This document shows positions 33,835 to 42,872 of a DNA stretch of 64,000 bases, piece after piece (within the stretch, counting starts at the first letter, position 1; the number at the start of each line of letters is the position of its first letter). The stretch is from DATFWC01 sp963777755. GTDB lineage: Bacteria > Pseudomonadota > Alphaproteobacteria > Rhizobiales > Xanthobacteraceae. The notes under the pieces were generated by a model. It saw only the letters and a list, made by a program, of their open reading frames with translations, had not been told where the DNA came from and made no database searches. A program made the position numbers and the translations under genes. The stretch spans positions 62,001 through 126,000 of the forward strand of contig CAVZSC010000036.1 in NCBI GenBank assembly GCA_963777755.1. The letters are read 5' to 3'.

Positions 33835-35964
33835 TCAAACGATGCGGAAGTCGCTGGCGGCCATCGTGGTGACGCCAGCGAGCGTGGCGAGCGCTTGCGC
33901 GGACCCAATGCCGGTGCCGTCGGCGTCCCACAGGACCTGATGTGTTGCGCTATCGAACATCAGGGTCGGACCTGCTCCGGTCGCGACGGACCCGAGCACG
34001 AAGGCAACACCGTTCGCGGCCAGCGTGCCGGTGCCGGCGATGCCGAAGCCGGTGTTGTCGATGGCGAAGCGATCCATCCCGGCGACGAAGTCCGTTATGA
34101 GGTCGACGCCCTCGGTCGACGCATCGAATTGGAAGGTGTCTCCGCTGGCGCCGCCGGTGAGCGTGTCGAGACCTGCTCCGCCGATCAGCGTGTCGGTGCT
34201 GTTGCCGCCATCGATCGTATCGTCGCCGATCCCGCCGTCGAGTGAATCGGAGCCGTTGCCGCCGAACAGCGTGTCGCTGCCGTCGGCCCCAGCGAGCGTG
34301 TCGCCGCCGCCGCTGCCGAACAGCGAGTTGTCGGCGGAGTTGCCGAACAACATGTTGCTGAGCGTATTGCCCGCCCCGTTGATGGAGCCGCCGTGCTCAT
34401 GCAGCACCAGGTTTTCGACGTTGGCGGCCAGCGTGTGCGTGACCCGCATGAGCACGGTGTCCGTCCCCTCATCGACGTTCTCGACGATCGCGTTGCCGTC
34501 GTCGAGCAGGACATACATGTCGTCGCCGCTGCCGCCGACCATGCTGTCGGCACCCAGGCCGCCGTCGATCGTGTCGTTGTCGGTGCCGGAGAGAATCGTA
34601 TCGGCGCCGCCTTCGCCGTCGAACACGTCATTGCCGGCGCCGCCGGAGAGGACGTTGTTCCCGTTGTTGCCGCCGATGAAATTGGCGAGATCGTTTCCGG
34701 TGCCATCGATCGCGGCGTCGCCGCGCAGATCGAGGTTCTCGAGGTTGGCGCCGAGCGTGTAGGTGACCCAGGAGTCGACGAAATCCGTGCCTTCACCGGC
34801 GTTCTCGGTCACCACGTCGCCCGCGTCGTCGACCACATAGCCGTCGTTGCCGGCACCGCCGACCATCACGTCGGCACTGCTCCCTCCATCGAGGTGATCG
34901 TTTTCATCCCCGCCCGACAGGACGTCGGCGCCCTCATGGCCGAACAGAAAATCCCGGCCGCCACGACCGGACAGGACATTGATGCCGTCGGTGCCGTATA
35001 TGGTGTTGTTGAGGTCGTTGCCGGTCCCGTCGACGTCCATCGGGCTATAGGAATAAGAGGGACGCTGGAATGCCAGGATCTCGACATTGGCCGGAAGGAC
35101 GTAGCTGCCGTCCGCGACGATGCGATCGATGCCGTCACCGGCATTCTCCGTCACCGTATCGTCAAGCCCGCTGAGATGGAACACGTCGTCGCCGGCTCCG
35201 CCACGCAGCGTGTCGGCACTGGCGCCCCACAATCGGTTACGCGCAATCAGCGTATCGTTTCCGGCCTGACCATCGAGAATGTTGTTGTTCTCGTTGCCGG
35301 TGATCATGTTGTCGAGCGCATTTCCGGTGCCGTTGACCGCTAGGGTGCCGAGCTGAAGAACGAGGTTCTCGACGTTGGCTCCGAGCGCGTGGTCGATCTC
35401 CGTGTAGACGAGGTCGGTGCCCTCGTTGGCGTTTTCCGTGACGACGTCGCCGGTATCGATCCAGTAGGTATCGTTGCCGCTTCCACCGACCATCGAGTCG
35501 GCGCCGCTCCCTCCGGTCAGGTTGTCGTGGCCGCGGCCGCCGAGCAGGGTGTCCCGCCCGTCCCCGCCGAACAGGCGGTCGTCGCCGTCGCCGCCCGAGA
35601 GCGTGTTGCTGCGCGTATTGCCGTAGATCCAATTGTCGAGGTCGTTGCCCGTGCCGCTGATTGCCGTGGCAGTGTCGCGCAGCCACAGGTCCTCGATATT
35701 CGCCGCCAACGTGTAGCTGATCGTCGAAAAGACGACGTCGCTGCCTTCGTCCTTGCCGTCGATCACCAGATCACCGGTGCTGTCCACCAGGTAGGTGTCG
35801 TTGCCGATGCCTCCCAGCATGGTGTCGAGGCCGCTTCCTCCGTCGATGGAGTCGTTGCCCTCCAAGCCGTGGAGCTGGTCGTTGCCGGCTAATCCGGTGA
35901 TCGTGTCGTCGTATTTGGTGCCTTTGAGAGTGTCGGCCCCATTGGACCCAATGATCGTGGCCAT
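33835..35964 (-). CDS. Large RTX (hemolysin-type calcium-binding repeat) protein, gene 5
   Basis: 709 residues. Start MATIIGSNGADTLKGTKYDDTI; repeats of GGxGxDxLxG alternate with five or more copies of a roughly 110-residue module (SMVGGSGNDTYWIDTGD, VVTENANEGTDLVYTEIDH, LGANVENLVL, NGTGNALDNMITGN). The C-terminus (GGASGDTFQFDAS, DLITDFVAGMDRFAID, TLAGVTTMAASDFRIV) is near identical in plan to RTX gene 4, suggesting a shared type I secretion signal. AAGGGAAATTCC precedes the ATG at 35964. Function as toxin, adhesin or S-layer-like protein cannot be separated. No secretion ATPase or adaptor is in the window. Confidence 0.88.
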   Translation of the reverse strand: MATIIGSNGADTLKGTKYDDTITGLAGNDQLHGLEGNDSIDGGSGLDTMLGGIGNDTYLVDSTGDLVIDGKDEGSDVVFSTISYTLAANIEDLWLRDTATAISGTGNDLDNWIYGNTRSNTLSGGDGDDRLFGGDGRDTLLGGRGHDNLTGGSGADSMVGGSGNDTYWIDTGDVVTENANEGTDLVYTEIDHALGANVENLVLQLGTLAVNGTGNALDNMITGNENNNILDGQAGNDTLIARNRLWGASADTLRGGAGDDVFHLSGLDDTVTENAGDGIDRIVADGSYVLPANVEILAFQRPSYSYSPMDVDGTGNDLNNTIYGTDGINVLSGRGGRDFLFGHEGADVLSGGDENDHLDGGSSADVMVGGAGNDGYVVDDAGDVVTENAGEGTDFVDSWVTYTLGANLENLDLRGDAAIDGTGNDLANFIGGNNGNNVLSGGAGNDVFDGEGGADTILSGTDNDTIDGGLGADSMVGGSGDDMYVLLDDGNAIVENVDEGTDTVLMRVTHTLAANVENLVLHEHGGSINGAGNTLSNMLFGNSADNSLFGSGGGDTLAGADGSDTLFGGNGSDSLDGGIGDDTIDGGNSTDTLIGGAGLDTLTGGASGDTFQFDASTEGVDLITDFVAGMDRFAIDNTGFGIAGTGTLAANGVAFVLGSVATGAGPTLMFDSATHQVLWDADGTGIGSAQALATLAGVTTMAASDFRIV

Positions 35965-36159
35965 GGAATTTCCCTTCAAAAAAACAACAAAAAAAGGCGG
36001 TCGAAAAGTCGCGCCGTCGACCGAGGCAACGAAATCCCGATGCCGCCGGTGTACGCGTTTGAGAGGCGACGGGTAGAAAGGTTCACGCGCCCGCACAGCC
36101 GGCGCGGCTGTTCCATGACGTGGATCACACTGGGGAAGTGCCGCCTACGTTCGGGGCCG

Positions 36160-36993
36160 CTACATGCGGCGCGCAGCGCGCCACAGCGCCCATTGCCGGC
36201 GCCACTGCGGCACCTCGGCGACCCGGAACGGCCGATTGCGCGCGCGCTCCAGCCGCCTCAGATAGAGGGGTACGAGAGCGACCGGCAGGAAGGCCGACGC
36301 CAGGCTCGCCGGCAGCGCCCCCGACGCCCGTAGGTATTCCTCATAGTGGCGGCGGGCGATCGCGCGCATGTCCGCAAGCGTGCCGGCGAGCTCCGCGGTC
36401 GGATGGCCGGCCAGCATATCCTTCGGCTTGGCGCCGTGCCGTTTCGCAATCTCGAGGGGGACGTAGACCTGGCCGCGCGAAGCATGGAGCGGAAAGGCGC
36501 GCAACAATCCGGTGACCGCAAAGGCGAGGCCGCCATGACGGGCGGCTGTGGTGGCGTCGCCCTGACGGCCGTCGAGAATGCGCGCCGCCAGGTCGATCAA
36601 CGCCGCCGAGGTCTTCGCCGCGTAGCCTTCGAGCGCGGCGAGCGTCGGCATCGGGTCGTTGTAGAGATCGAAGCTCCGCGCCTCGATCATGTCCATCAAC
36701 GGCTGGAGCGGAAGACGAAAACGAACGATGGTGTCGAGAAACGCCGCAGCGACCGGGTTCGCCCGCGCCTCGCCGGCGCCGGGCCGCTCGAGCGCGTCGC
36801 GCCACCATTGCAGCCTTATCTCGCCGGCCGGCGGGTTGTGCACGAGCTCGCGCACGCGCGCGACCTCGACGTTGAACGCATAGAGCGCGAACAGCCCACC
36901 GCGCCGTTGCGCCGGTGCGAACAAGGCGGCAAGATAACGGTCCTTGTCGGCCGCACGGACCAGCTGCTCGCAATGGCCAAACGCATCAGGCAC
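36160..36993 (-). CDS. Squalene/phytoene synthase family protein, NDUFAF6-like
   Basis: 277 residues. The start CEQLVRAADKDRYLAALFAP and FALYAFNVEVARVRELVHNPPAGEIRLQWWRDAL are the hallmark of the alphaproteobacterial group that includes the mitochondrial complex I assembly factor NDUFAF6. The first aspartate-rich prenyl-diphosphate motif (DxxxD) of true phytoene synthases is replaced by VEVARVRE, so prenyl synthase activity is doubtful. It follows the Mth938 (NDUFAF3-like) gene by 19 bp and the secDF genes, an arrangement that suggests a role in respiratory complex I or membrane protein assembly (inference). Confidence 0.8.
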   Translation of the reverse strand: MPDAFGHCEQLVRAADKDRYLAALFAPAQRRGGLFALYAFNVEVARVRELVHNPPAGEIRLQWWRDALERPGAGEARANPVAAAFLDTIVRFRLPLQPLMDMIEARSFDLYNDPMPTLAALEGYAAKTSAALIDLAARILDGRQGDATTAARHGGLAFAVTGLLRAFPLHASRGQVYVPLEIAKRHGAKPKDMLAGHPTAELAGTLADMRAIARRHYEEYLRASGALPASLASAFLPVALVPLYLRRLERARNRPFRVAEVPQWRRQWALWRAARRM

Positions 36994-37012
36994 TTCATGC
37001 CCCCCCGCCGGT

Positions 37013-37396
37013 TCACTCCACCGCGATGAGGCCGGCCGCGATACGCCGCCGCTCGCCCAGAAGGATATTGTAGGTCCTGACCGCGGCGCCGGTGGTCATC
37101 GCTTCCACCACAATGCCGCGCGCGCGAAACTCCTGCCGCAGCGCTTCGGGCATGATCCAGGATTCACCGCCCGTGCCGAGGATGAAATGAGAGAAATCGC
37201 GCGCCGCGGCGAAGGCCGCCGCGAGCGCCGCCTCGTCGATGTCAGCGGCGCGCACCGCCGACCAGGCCCAGATGCCACCCGGCAGGCACAGAATCGAGCC
37301 GCGGTGCGACATGCCGGCGAAGCGAAAGCCACCCTTGCCGTAGGCGTCGATCGGCGCGAGCTGCGGCAGGTGCGGAGCGTCGGCGCCGGGGCCCAC
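37013..37396 (-). CDS. Mth938-like domain protein (NDUFAF3 homologue)
   Basis: About 127 residues from a GTG at 37396, seven bases after the secF stop; the open frame extends further back into secF, but the family begins near HLPQLAPIDAYGKGGFRFAG. Core motifs are SILCLPGGIWAW, SHFILGTGGES and RTYNILLGERRRIAAGLIAVE, as in the DUF498/Mth938 fold that also contains human NDUFAF3, a complex I assembly factor. Position between secF and the NDUFAF6-like gene supports a shared assembly function. Confidence 0.85.
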   Translation of the reverse strand: MGPGADAPHLPQLAPIDAYGKGGFRFAGMSHRGSILCLPGGIWAWSAVRAADIDEAALAAAFAAARDFSHFILGTGGESWIMPEALRQEFRARGIVVEAMTTGAAVRTYNILLGERRRIAAGLIAVE

Positions 37397-37403
37397 CGGC
37401 GCC

Positions 37404-38423
37404 TCAGGCCCTGGCCTTGCTCCTGACCTCGGGCTCGGGCTCGGTCGCAAGGCGGCTGGTCCCGACGCCGAGATAGATCAGGATGGGCGCCGCGATGAAG
37501 ACCGACGTGTAGGTGCCGACGAGCACCACGCCGAATATCATCGTGGCGGTGAAGCTGTGGATCGCCTGCCCGCCGAACACGAGCAGCGCGAGTAGCGCCA
37601 GCGTGACGGTCACATGCGTGATGATCGACCGCGACAGGGTCGAATTGACCGAGATGTTCAGCAGATCCGGCATCGACATCCGCTTGTAGCGCCGCAGCAT
37701 CTCGCGGATGCGGTCGTAGATGACGACGGTATCGTTGAGCGAGTAGCCGAGAATCGTCAGCAGGGCGGCGATGCTGGTGAGGTCGAAATCGATCTGCGTC
37801 ACCGACATGAACCCGATGGTGAGCACGATATCGTGCACGTTGGCGATCATGGCGCCGAGGGCGAACTGCCACTCGAACCGGAACCACAGATAGACCAGGA
37901 TCGACAGAATCGCCGTCATCAGCCCGATCGTGCCGTAGGCGAGAAGCTCGTTCGATACGCGCGGGCCGACGACCTCCACGCGGCGATAGTCGACCTCGTC
38001 TCCCAGCGCGTCGCGGACCTTGCGGACGGCGGCCTGCTGCGCCTCCTCGCCGCCCGGTTGCTGGGCGATGCGAATGAGCACGTTGGAGGGGCCGCCGAAC
38101 TGCTGCAGCTGCACGTCGCCCAGGGCGAGCCCGTTGAGCGTGGAGCGCATGCGCGCGAGGTCGGCATTGCCGGCCTTGGCCTGCACTTCCATCAGGGTTC
38201 CGCCGACGAAATCGATGCCGAAATTGAGACCGTGGTAGAAGTACAGAAGAATGGCGATGATCGACAGGCACGCCGAAATGGGGAAACTGATGCGCCGGAA
38301 GCGCATGAAATCGAACTTGGTGTCGTCCGGCACCAGCCGCAGGTGCGGGATGACGCCGACAACCACGAGGGCGCAGAGCACGGCGAGAACAGCCAGTCCG
38401 ACGGCGATGATCAGATAAAGCAC
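37404..38423 (-). CDS. secF: Protein translocase subunit SecF
   Basis: 339 residues, six membrane spans. The periplasmic P1 region starts after NFGIDFVGGTLMEV; the conserved cores YSLNDTVVIYDRIRE and TLSRSIITHVTVTLALLALLVFGG identify SecF of the SecDF complex, which uses the proton gradient to pull exported proteins out of SecYEG. It follows secD by 106 bp and is followed by the Mth938 gene. Confidence 0.96.
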   Translation of the reverse strand: MLYLIIAVGLAVLAVLCALVVVGVIPHLRLVPDDTKFDFMRFRRISFPISACLSIIAILLYFYHGLNFGIDFVGGTLMEVQAKAGNADLARMRSTLNGLALGDVQLQQFGGPSNVLIRIAQQPGGEEAQQAAVRKVRDALGDEVDYRRVEVVGPRVSNELLAYGTIGLMTAILSILVYLWFRFEWQFALGAMIANVHDIVLTIGFMSVTQIDFDLTSIAALLTILGYSLNDTVVIYDRIREMLRRYKRMSMPDLLNISVNSTLSRSIITHVTVTLALLALLVFGGQAIHSFTATMIFGVVLVGTYTSVFIAAPILIYLGVGTSRLATEPEPEVRSKARA

Positions 38424-38529
38424 GGCCCGGCACTCCTAGACATTTGCGGCATTCCCCGGCCGAACACGATCGTTCGCCGCGGGAGATGCATCACGTCCGC
38501 TGCCAACGGAGCGCTATACGCGTCGGCGC

Positions 38530-40128
38530 TCAGATCGGCACGTAGCGCGGACGCCACAACCGCACCCACCAGGCGACGATCAGCCGCGTCAAGGTGAAGG
38601 CGGTGAAGACGGTGGTGATGATACCGATGCCGAGCGTGACGGCGAAGCCGCGCACCGGACCGGTGCCGATGAAGAACAGCACCGCCGCCGCGATGAACGT
38701 GGTTATGTTCGAATCCAGGATGGTGGCGAGCGCGCGCGTGAACCCGGCGTCGATGGCGGTGATCGGCGTGCGCCCGTGGCGCACCTCCTCGCGGATGCGC
38801 TCGTAGATCAGCACGTTGCTGTCGACTGCGATGCCGACGGTGAGCACGATGCCGGCGATGCCGGGCAGCGTCAGCGTCGCGTTGAGCAGCGACAGGATGC
38901 CGAAGATCATAGCGACGTTCACCGCTACGGCGACATTGGCGAACAGGCCGAACACGCCGTAGGTCACGAACATGAACACGACCACGAGCACGGCGCCCAC
39001 ATAGGATGCGAGCTTGCCCTTGGCGATCGAATCCTGGCCGAGGCCGGGTCCGACCGTGCGCTCTTCGATGATCGTCAGCGGCGCGGGCAGGGCGCCGGCG
39101 CGCAGCAGGATCGCCAGATCGTTCGCCCCCTCGACCGTGAAGCTGCCGGAGATCTGGCCCGAGCCGCCCAGGATCGGCTCGCGGATCACCGGCGCGGAGA
39201 TGACCTCGTTGTCGAGCACGATGGCGAACGGCCGACCCACGTTCTCCTGCGTCGCCTGGGCGAAACGGCGGGCGCCGTTGGTGTAGAACTTGAACTGGAC
39301 GATCGGCTCGCTGGTGCGCTGATCGAACCCGGGCTGCGCGTCGCTCAGGTCCTCCCCCGACACCAGGACCTGCTTCTTGATCAGGTAAGGATGGCGCCCT
39401 TCCTTGGCGGTGCCGTAGAGAACCTCGGCGTCGGGAGGCGGCCGGCCCTGCAGCCCTTCCTCGAGCGAGGCGGTGGTATCGACCATGCGGAAGGTGAGCT
39501 TGGCGGTCTTGCCGAGCAGCTCCTTGAGGCGGGTCGGGTCCTGCAGGCCCGGCACCTGGACCAGGACGCGGTCGATGCCCTGGCGCTGGATCGAGGGTTC
39601 GACCGTGCCCAATTCGTTGACGCGACGATCGACGATCTGGATCGATTGCTCGACCGCCTGGCGGATGCGCTCGGTGAGCGCCGCTTCGGTGTAGCGGAGC
39701 TGGACCAGTCCGCCCGCCCCCTCGGTGATCTCCAGCGTGCGCTGGCCGGTCGCGCTCAGCAGGCCGCCGAGCGGCTGCGACAGCTCGCGCAGCTTGGTCA
39801 TCGCCAGCGGTTGATTGCCGCTGATGCGGACCTCGACCTGCTCGCCGCGGATGGCGAGGCCGGTATATTGGACGCGCGCCTCGCGCAGGGTGCGGCGCAC
39901 GTCGTCGAGCAGGCTCTGCAGCTTCTCCTTCTTGACCGCGGCGGAATCGACCTCGAGCAGGATGTGCGAGCCACCCTGCAGGTCGAGCCCGAGCACGATC
40001 TGGCGCTGCGCCCACTTGGGCCAGCTCTGCACCGTCCGGTCGGAGAAGAAATTGGGAACCGCGAACAGGCAGACGATGAGCGCGGTCGCCAGGACCGCCG
40101 CCGCCTTCACGGGCGAGAAATACAGCAT
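38530..40128 (-). CDS. secD: Protein translocase subunit SecD
   Basis: 532 residues. The first span is followed by VLGLDLQGGSHILLEVD (SecD signature), the large periplasmic P1 head (residues about 60-330), then GAGALPAPLTIIEERTVGPGLGQDSI, TLPGIAGIVLTVGIAVDSNVLIYERIREE and a final five spans. It works with SecF and YajC. The start at 40128 lies 13 bp after the yajC stop, indicating a yajC-secD-secF operon on the minus strand. Confidence 0.97.
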   Translation of the reverse strand: MLYFSPVKAAAVLATALIVCLFAVPNFFSDRTVQSWPKWAQRQIVLGLDLQGGSHILLEVDSAAVKKEKLQSLLDDVRRTLREARVQYTGLAIRGEQVEVRISGNQPLAMTKLRELSQPLGGLLSATGQRTLEITEGAGGLVQLRYTEAALTERIRQAVEQSIQIVDRRVNELGTVEPSIQRQGIDRVLVQVPGLQDPTRLKELLGKTAKLTFRMVDTTASLEEGLQGRPPPDAEVLYGTAKEGRHPYLIKKQVLVSGEDLSDAQPGFDQRTSEPIVQFKFYTNGARRFAQATQENVGRPFAIVLDNEVISAPVIREPILGGSGQISGSFTVEGANDLAILLRAGALPAPLTIIEERTVGPGLGQDSIAKGKLASYVGAVLVVVFMFVTYGVFGLFANVAVAVNVAMIFGILSLLNATLTLPGIAGIVLTVGIAVDSNVLIYERIREEVRHGRTPITAIDAGFTRALATILDSNITTFIAAAVLFFIGTGPVRGFAVTLGIGIITTVFTAFTLTRLIVAWWVRLWRPRYVPI

Positions 40129-40141
40129 GAATGGAGCCCAC

Positions 40142-40492
40142 TCAGGCCGGCGACCGGCCGGCCGATTCGTCCTTCACCGGCTCGCCTTTGGCGCGCACGT
40201 CGGACACCATTTGCCGCATCTGCACGGCGCGCACGCCGTCGGCGATCTCGATCTCGATCTTGTCGTCGTCGACCACCTTGGTGACCTTGCCGACCAGGCC
40301 TCCCGACGTGATCACCGTGTCGCCGCGCCGCACGTTCTTCACCATCTCCTGATGCTGCTTCACGCGCTTCTGCTGCGGACGCAAGATCAGGAAATACATG
40401 ATGACGAAGATCAGCAGGAACGGCAGCAACGACATCAGCATGTCGCTGCTGCCCGCCCCCCCGATCTGGGCATATGCGGGCGAAATCAGCAT
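40142..40492 (-). CDS. yajC: Preprotein translocase subunit YajC
   Basis: 116 residues: one N-terminal membrane span (MLMSLLPFLLIFVIMYFLILRPQQKR) followed by a small basic cytosolic domain with the family core RRGDTVITSGGLVGKVTKVVDDDKIEIEIADG. First gene of the yajC-secD-secF operon; its promoter must lie in the 210 bp shared with the divergent DUF815 ATPase gene. Confidence 0.96.
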   Translation of the reverse strand: MLISPAYAQIGGAGSSDMLMSLLPFLLIFVIMYFLILRPQQKRVKQHQEMVKNVRRGDTVITSGGLVGKVTKVVDDDKIEIEIADGVRAVQMRQMVSDVRAKGEPVKDESAGRSPA

Positions 40493-40702
40493 CGATCCTC
40501 AAGCCTCCTCGGTTCGCCGCGGCCGCCGCAATGCGATCCGGGGTCGGCACCCAAAATTTGGCGCGGAATATAGCCCTCGCCGTCGCAATTGCAACGTTGC
40601 CGGCGGGTCCGTATGGGGAGCGCCGCCCGACCGCGCCGGGACCGGCTTGCGGGACCCCGAGCGCCCCGTTAAGGGAGCGCGGACGACCACGGGGAACCCG
40701 GG

Positions 40703-41608
40703 ATGTCCGACCGCGCGTCCTTCGACGTCTCGATCCTCGCCGATACCCTCAAGCGCATTGCGGCGGCGCTCGAGCGGCTGGCGCCGCGTGCCCCGGCGAG
40801 CCCCGATTTCGCCGCGGCCGACGCCTTCGTCTGGCACCCTGAGGGGCAGCGCCTGACGCCGGTCGCCCGGGTCAACCGCGTCCACATGTCGCTGCTCAAG
40901 GGGATCGATCGGGTGCGCGACCTGCTGGTGGAGAATACCGAGCGGTTCGCGCGCGGCCTGCCCGCCAACAATGCGCTCCTGTGGGGCGCCCGCGGCATGG
41001 GCAAATCATCGCTGGTGAAGGCCGTGCATGCGGCGATCGCCGGCAAGCCGGGGCGAGCGACGGCCGGCGGCCTGAAGCTGGTGGAGATCCACCGGGAAGA
41101 CATCGAGAGCCTGCCCGAGCTGATGGCCATCCTGCGCGGCGCGCCGCCGCGGTTCATCGTATTCTGCGACGACCTCTCGTTCGACGCCGACGACACCTCC
41201 TACAAGTCGCTCAAGGCGGTGCTGGAGGGCGGCATCGAAGGGCGGCCGGACAACGTGATCTTCTACGCCACCTCGAACCGGCGTCATCTGATGCCGCGGG
41301 AGATGATGGAAAACGAGCGGTCGACCGCCATCAACCCGGGCGAGGCGGTGGAGGAGCGCGTCTCGCTGTCCGACCGCTTCGGTTTATGGCTCGGCTTCCA
41401 CCGCTGCAGCCAGGACGAATACTTGGCCATGGTCGAGGGCTACGCCGGCCACTATCGCATTCCGCTCGACGCCGAGACGATGCGCCGCGAGGCGCTGGAG
41501 TGGGCGACGACGCGCGGCGCGCGCTCGGGGCGCGTCGCCTGGCAATACGTCCAGGACGCCGCAGGGCGGCTCGGCGTTCCCCTGGAGGAGCCGGCCGCCC
41601 CGCGTTGA
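40703..41608 (+). CDS. DUF815 family P-loop ATPase
   Basis: 301 residues. Walker A GARGMGKSS near residue 95 and Walker B IVFCDDLSF near 152, followed by SYKSLKAVLEGG and NVIFYATSNRRHLMPREMMENE, are the signature of DUF815 AAA-like ATPases; arginine DRFGLWLGFH matches the family too. The role is unknown in bacteria. It is divergent from yajC and converges on the M23/LysM protein; this neighbourhood is common in Hyphomicrobiales. Confidence 0.9.
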   Translation: MSDRASFDVSILADTLKRIAAALERLAPRAPASPDFAAADAFVWHPEGQRLTPVARVNRVHMSLLKGIDRVRDLLVENTERFARGLPANNALLWGARGMGKSSLVKAVHAAIAGKPGRATAGGLKLVEIHREDIESLPELMAILRGAPPRFIVFCDDLSFDADDTSYKSLKAVLEGGIEGRPDNVIFYATSNRRHLMPREMMENERSTAINPGEAVEERVSLSDRFGLWLGFHRCSQDEYLAMVEGYAGHYRIPLDAETMRREALEWATTRGARSGRVAWQYVQDAAGRLGVPLEEPAAPR

Positions 41609-41647
41609 TCAGCGCCTGGAGGTCGCCACGGTGCTGATCGAGCGAGT

Positions 41648-42757
41648 TCAGTGCTCCTTGAGATATTGCGTCGGGTCGACCGGGGTCGAGCCCTTGCGGA
41701 CCTCGAAATGCAGTTGCGGCGAGGTCGCGGTGCCGGTCTGGCCGGCCCGCGCGATGATCTGGCCGCGCTTCACCTGGTCCCCGCGTTTCACCGAGACTTC
41801 GCTCGCATGCGCATAGGCGGTGACGAAACCGTTCGAATGCCGCACCAGGACGAGGTTGCCGTAGCCTTTAAGCTCGTTGCCCGCATAGGCGACGACGCCG
41901 TCTTCGGCCGCTTTCACCGAGGTCCCTTCCGGCACCGCGAGGTTGATGCCGTCGTTCGAGGCCCCGTTCACCTTCTGGCCAAAGCCCGCGATGACGCGTC
42001 CGCGCACCGGCCAGCGGAATGTCGGCACCGCGCCGGTCAGCTCGCTGGTTGCGGACGGCTTCGCCTCGGGGGGCGTCTCCGCCGCCGGCGTGGCAAGCCG
42101 CGCGGTCGCGGTGGGCGGCACGGCGGCCGCCCGTTGCTGGGCAGGCGCCGGCGCGGCGAGCGGTGCGGCCGCGATCGTTTGCGACGCGGGCTTGGCAGCA
42201 AGCTGTGGCACTGGTGCGCTCGGCTTGGTCTTGGCTTGGTGCACGCCGGGAATGACCAGCCGCTGTCCGACCCGCACGTTGGCATAGCCGTCGATATTGT
42301 TCGCCTTGGCGACTTCGGCGCGGGTCTTGCCGTACAGCCGGGCGACCGAGATCAGCGTCTCTCCGGGCGCAACGACGTGGACTCCGCCGGCCGGGCCGGC
42401 TTTTCCGCTGCTCGCCGCGGGAGCCGGCTTGATCGGCGCGCTGGCGCCGACGAGGCGGGTCGCCGGCGGGCTCGCCGGCGGCTGATAGGACGCCATACCG
42501 CCGCCACCGCTCACTCCGGTGGAGGAGACGTTGGCCGGACGGCTCGGCGCCGGCAACGGCTGGCTGTCGACGCGTCCGCTCGGCACGGAGCCGGTGACTT
42601 CGCCGCTTGGCGCGGAACGCGCCGCCATCGAACCGGAGAAGGGATTGTCGGTAAAGCGCCCGACATCGGTGGTGCAGCCGGGCGCTGCGGCTGCGATCAA
42701 GGCAATGACGGCCGCCCGCGCAAGGAGGTGCGACCGCGTTTCAGCGGGGGAACGCAT
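41648..42757 (-). CDS. LysM + degenerate M23 peptidase lipoprotein (NlpD-like)
   Basis: 369 residues. A lipobox (AAPGC) ends the signal peptide, so the protein is predicted to be lipid-anchored. A LysM domain (VVAPGETLISVARLYGKTRAEVAKANNI) binds peptidoglycan; an Ala/Pro-rich linker leads to the M23 domain (GYGNLVLVRHSNGFVTAYAH, QLHFEVRKGSTPVDP). The first zinc-ligand motif HxxxD is replaced by NDGIN, as in NlpD/EnvC, so it is probably an activator of cell-wall amidases instead of an active peptidase. GTG at 42769 is another possible start. It follows pcm, as nlpD does in many proteobacteria. Confidence 0.88.
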   Translation of the reverse strand: MRSPAETRSHLLARAAVIALIAAAAPGCTTDVGRFTDNPFSGSMAARSAPSGEVTGSVPSGRVDSQPLPAPSRPANVSSTGVSGGGGMASYQPPASPPATRLVGASAPIKPAPAASSGKAGPAGGVHVVAPGETLISVARLYGKTRAEVAKANNIDGYANVRVGQRLVIPGVHQAKTKPSAPVPQLAAKPASQTIAAAPLAAPAPAQQRAAAVPPTATARLATPAAETPPEAKPSATSELTGAVPTFRWPVRGRVIAGFGQKVNGASNDGINLAVPEGTSVKAAEDGVVAYAGNELKGYGNLVLVRHSNGFVTAYAHASEVSVKRGDQVKRGQIIARAGQTGTATSPQLHFEVRKGSTPVDPTQYLKEH

Positions 42758-42872
42758 GACTGGACTCACTCGGTACGCAACTTGGTCACGAGCGAGTTAA
42801 TCGAAGTGATGTAAATAAGCCTTTAATTTTCGGCAACGACCGCTCAACCTTAATAAGTGTTGCCGCAACGCA

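Noticed and set aside
36160..36993. Carotenoid or hopanoid synthesis gene
   Set aside because: No partner biosynthesis genes, and the first aspartate-rich motif is missing; the NDUFAF6-like group fits better.
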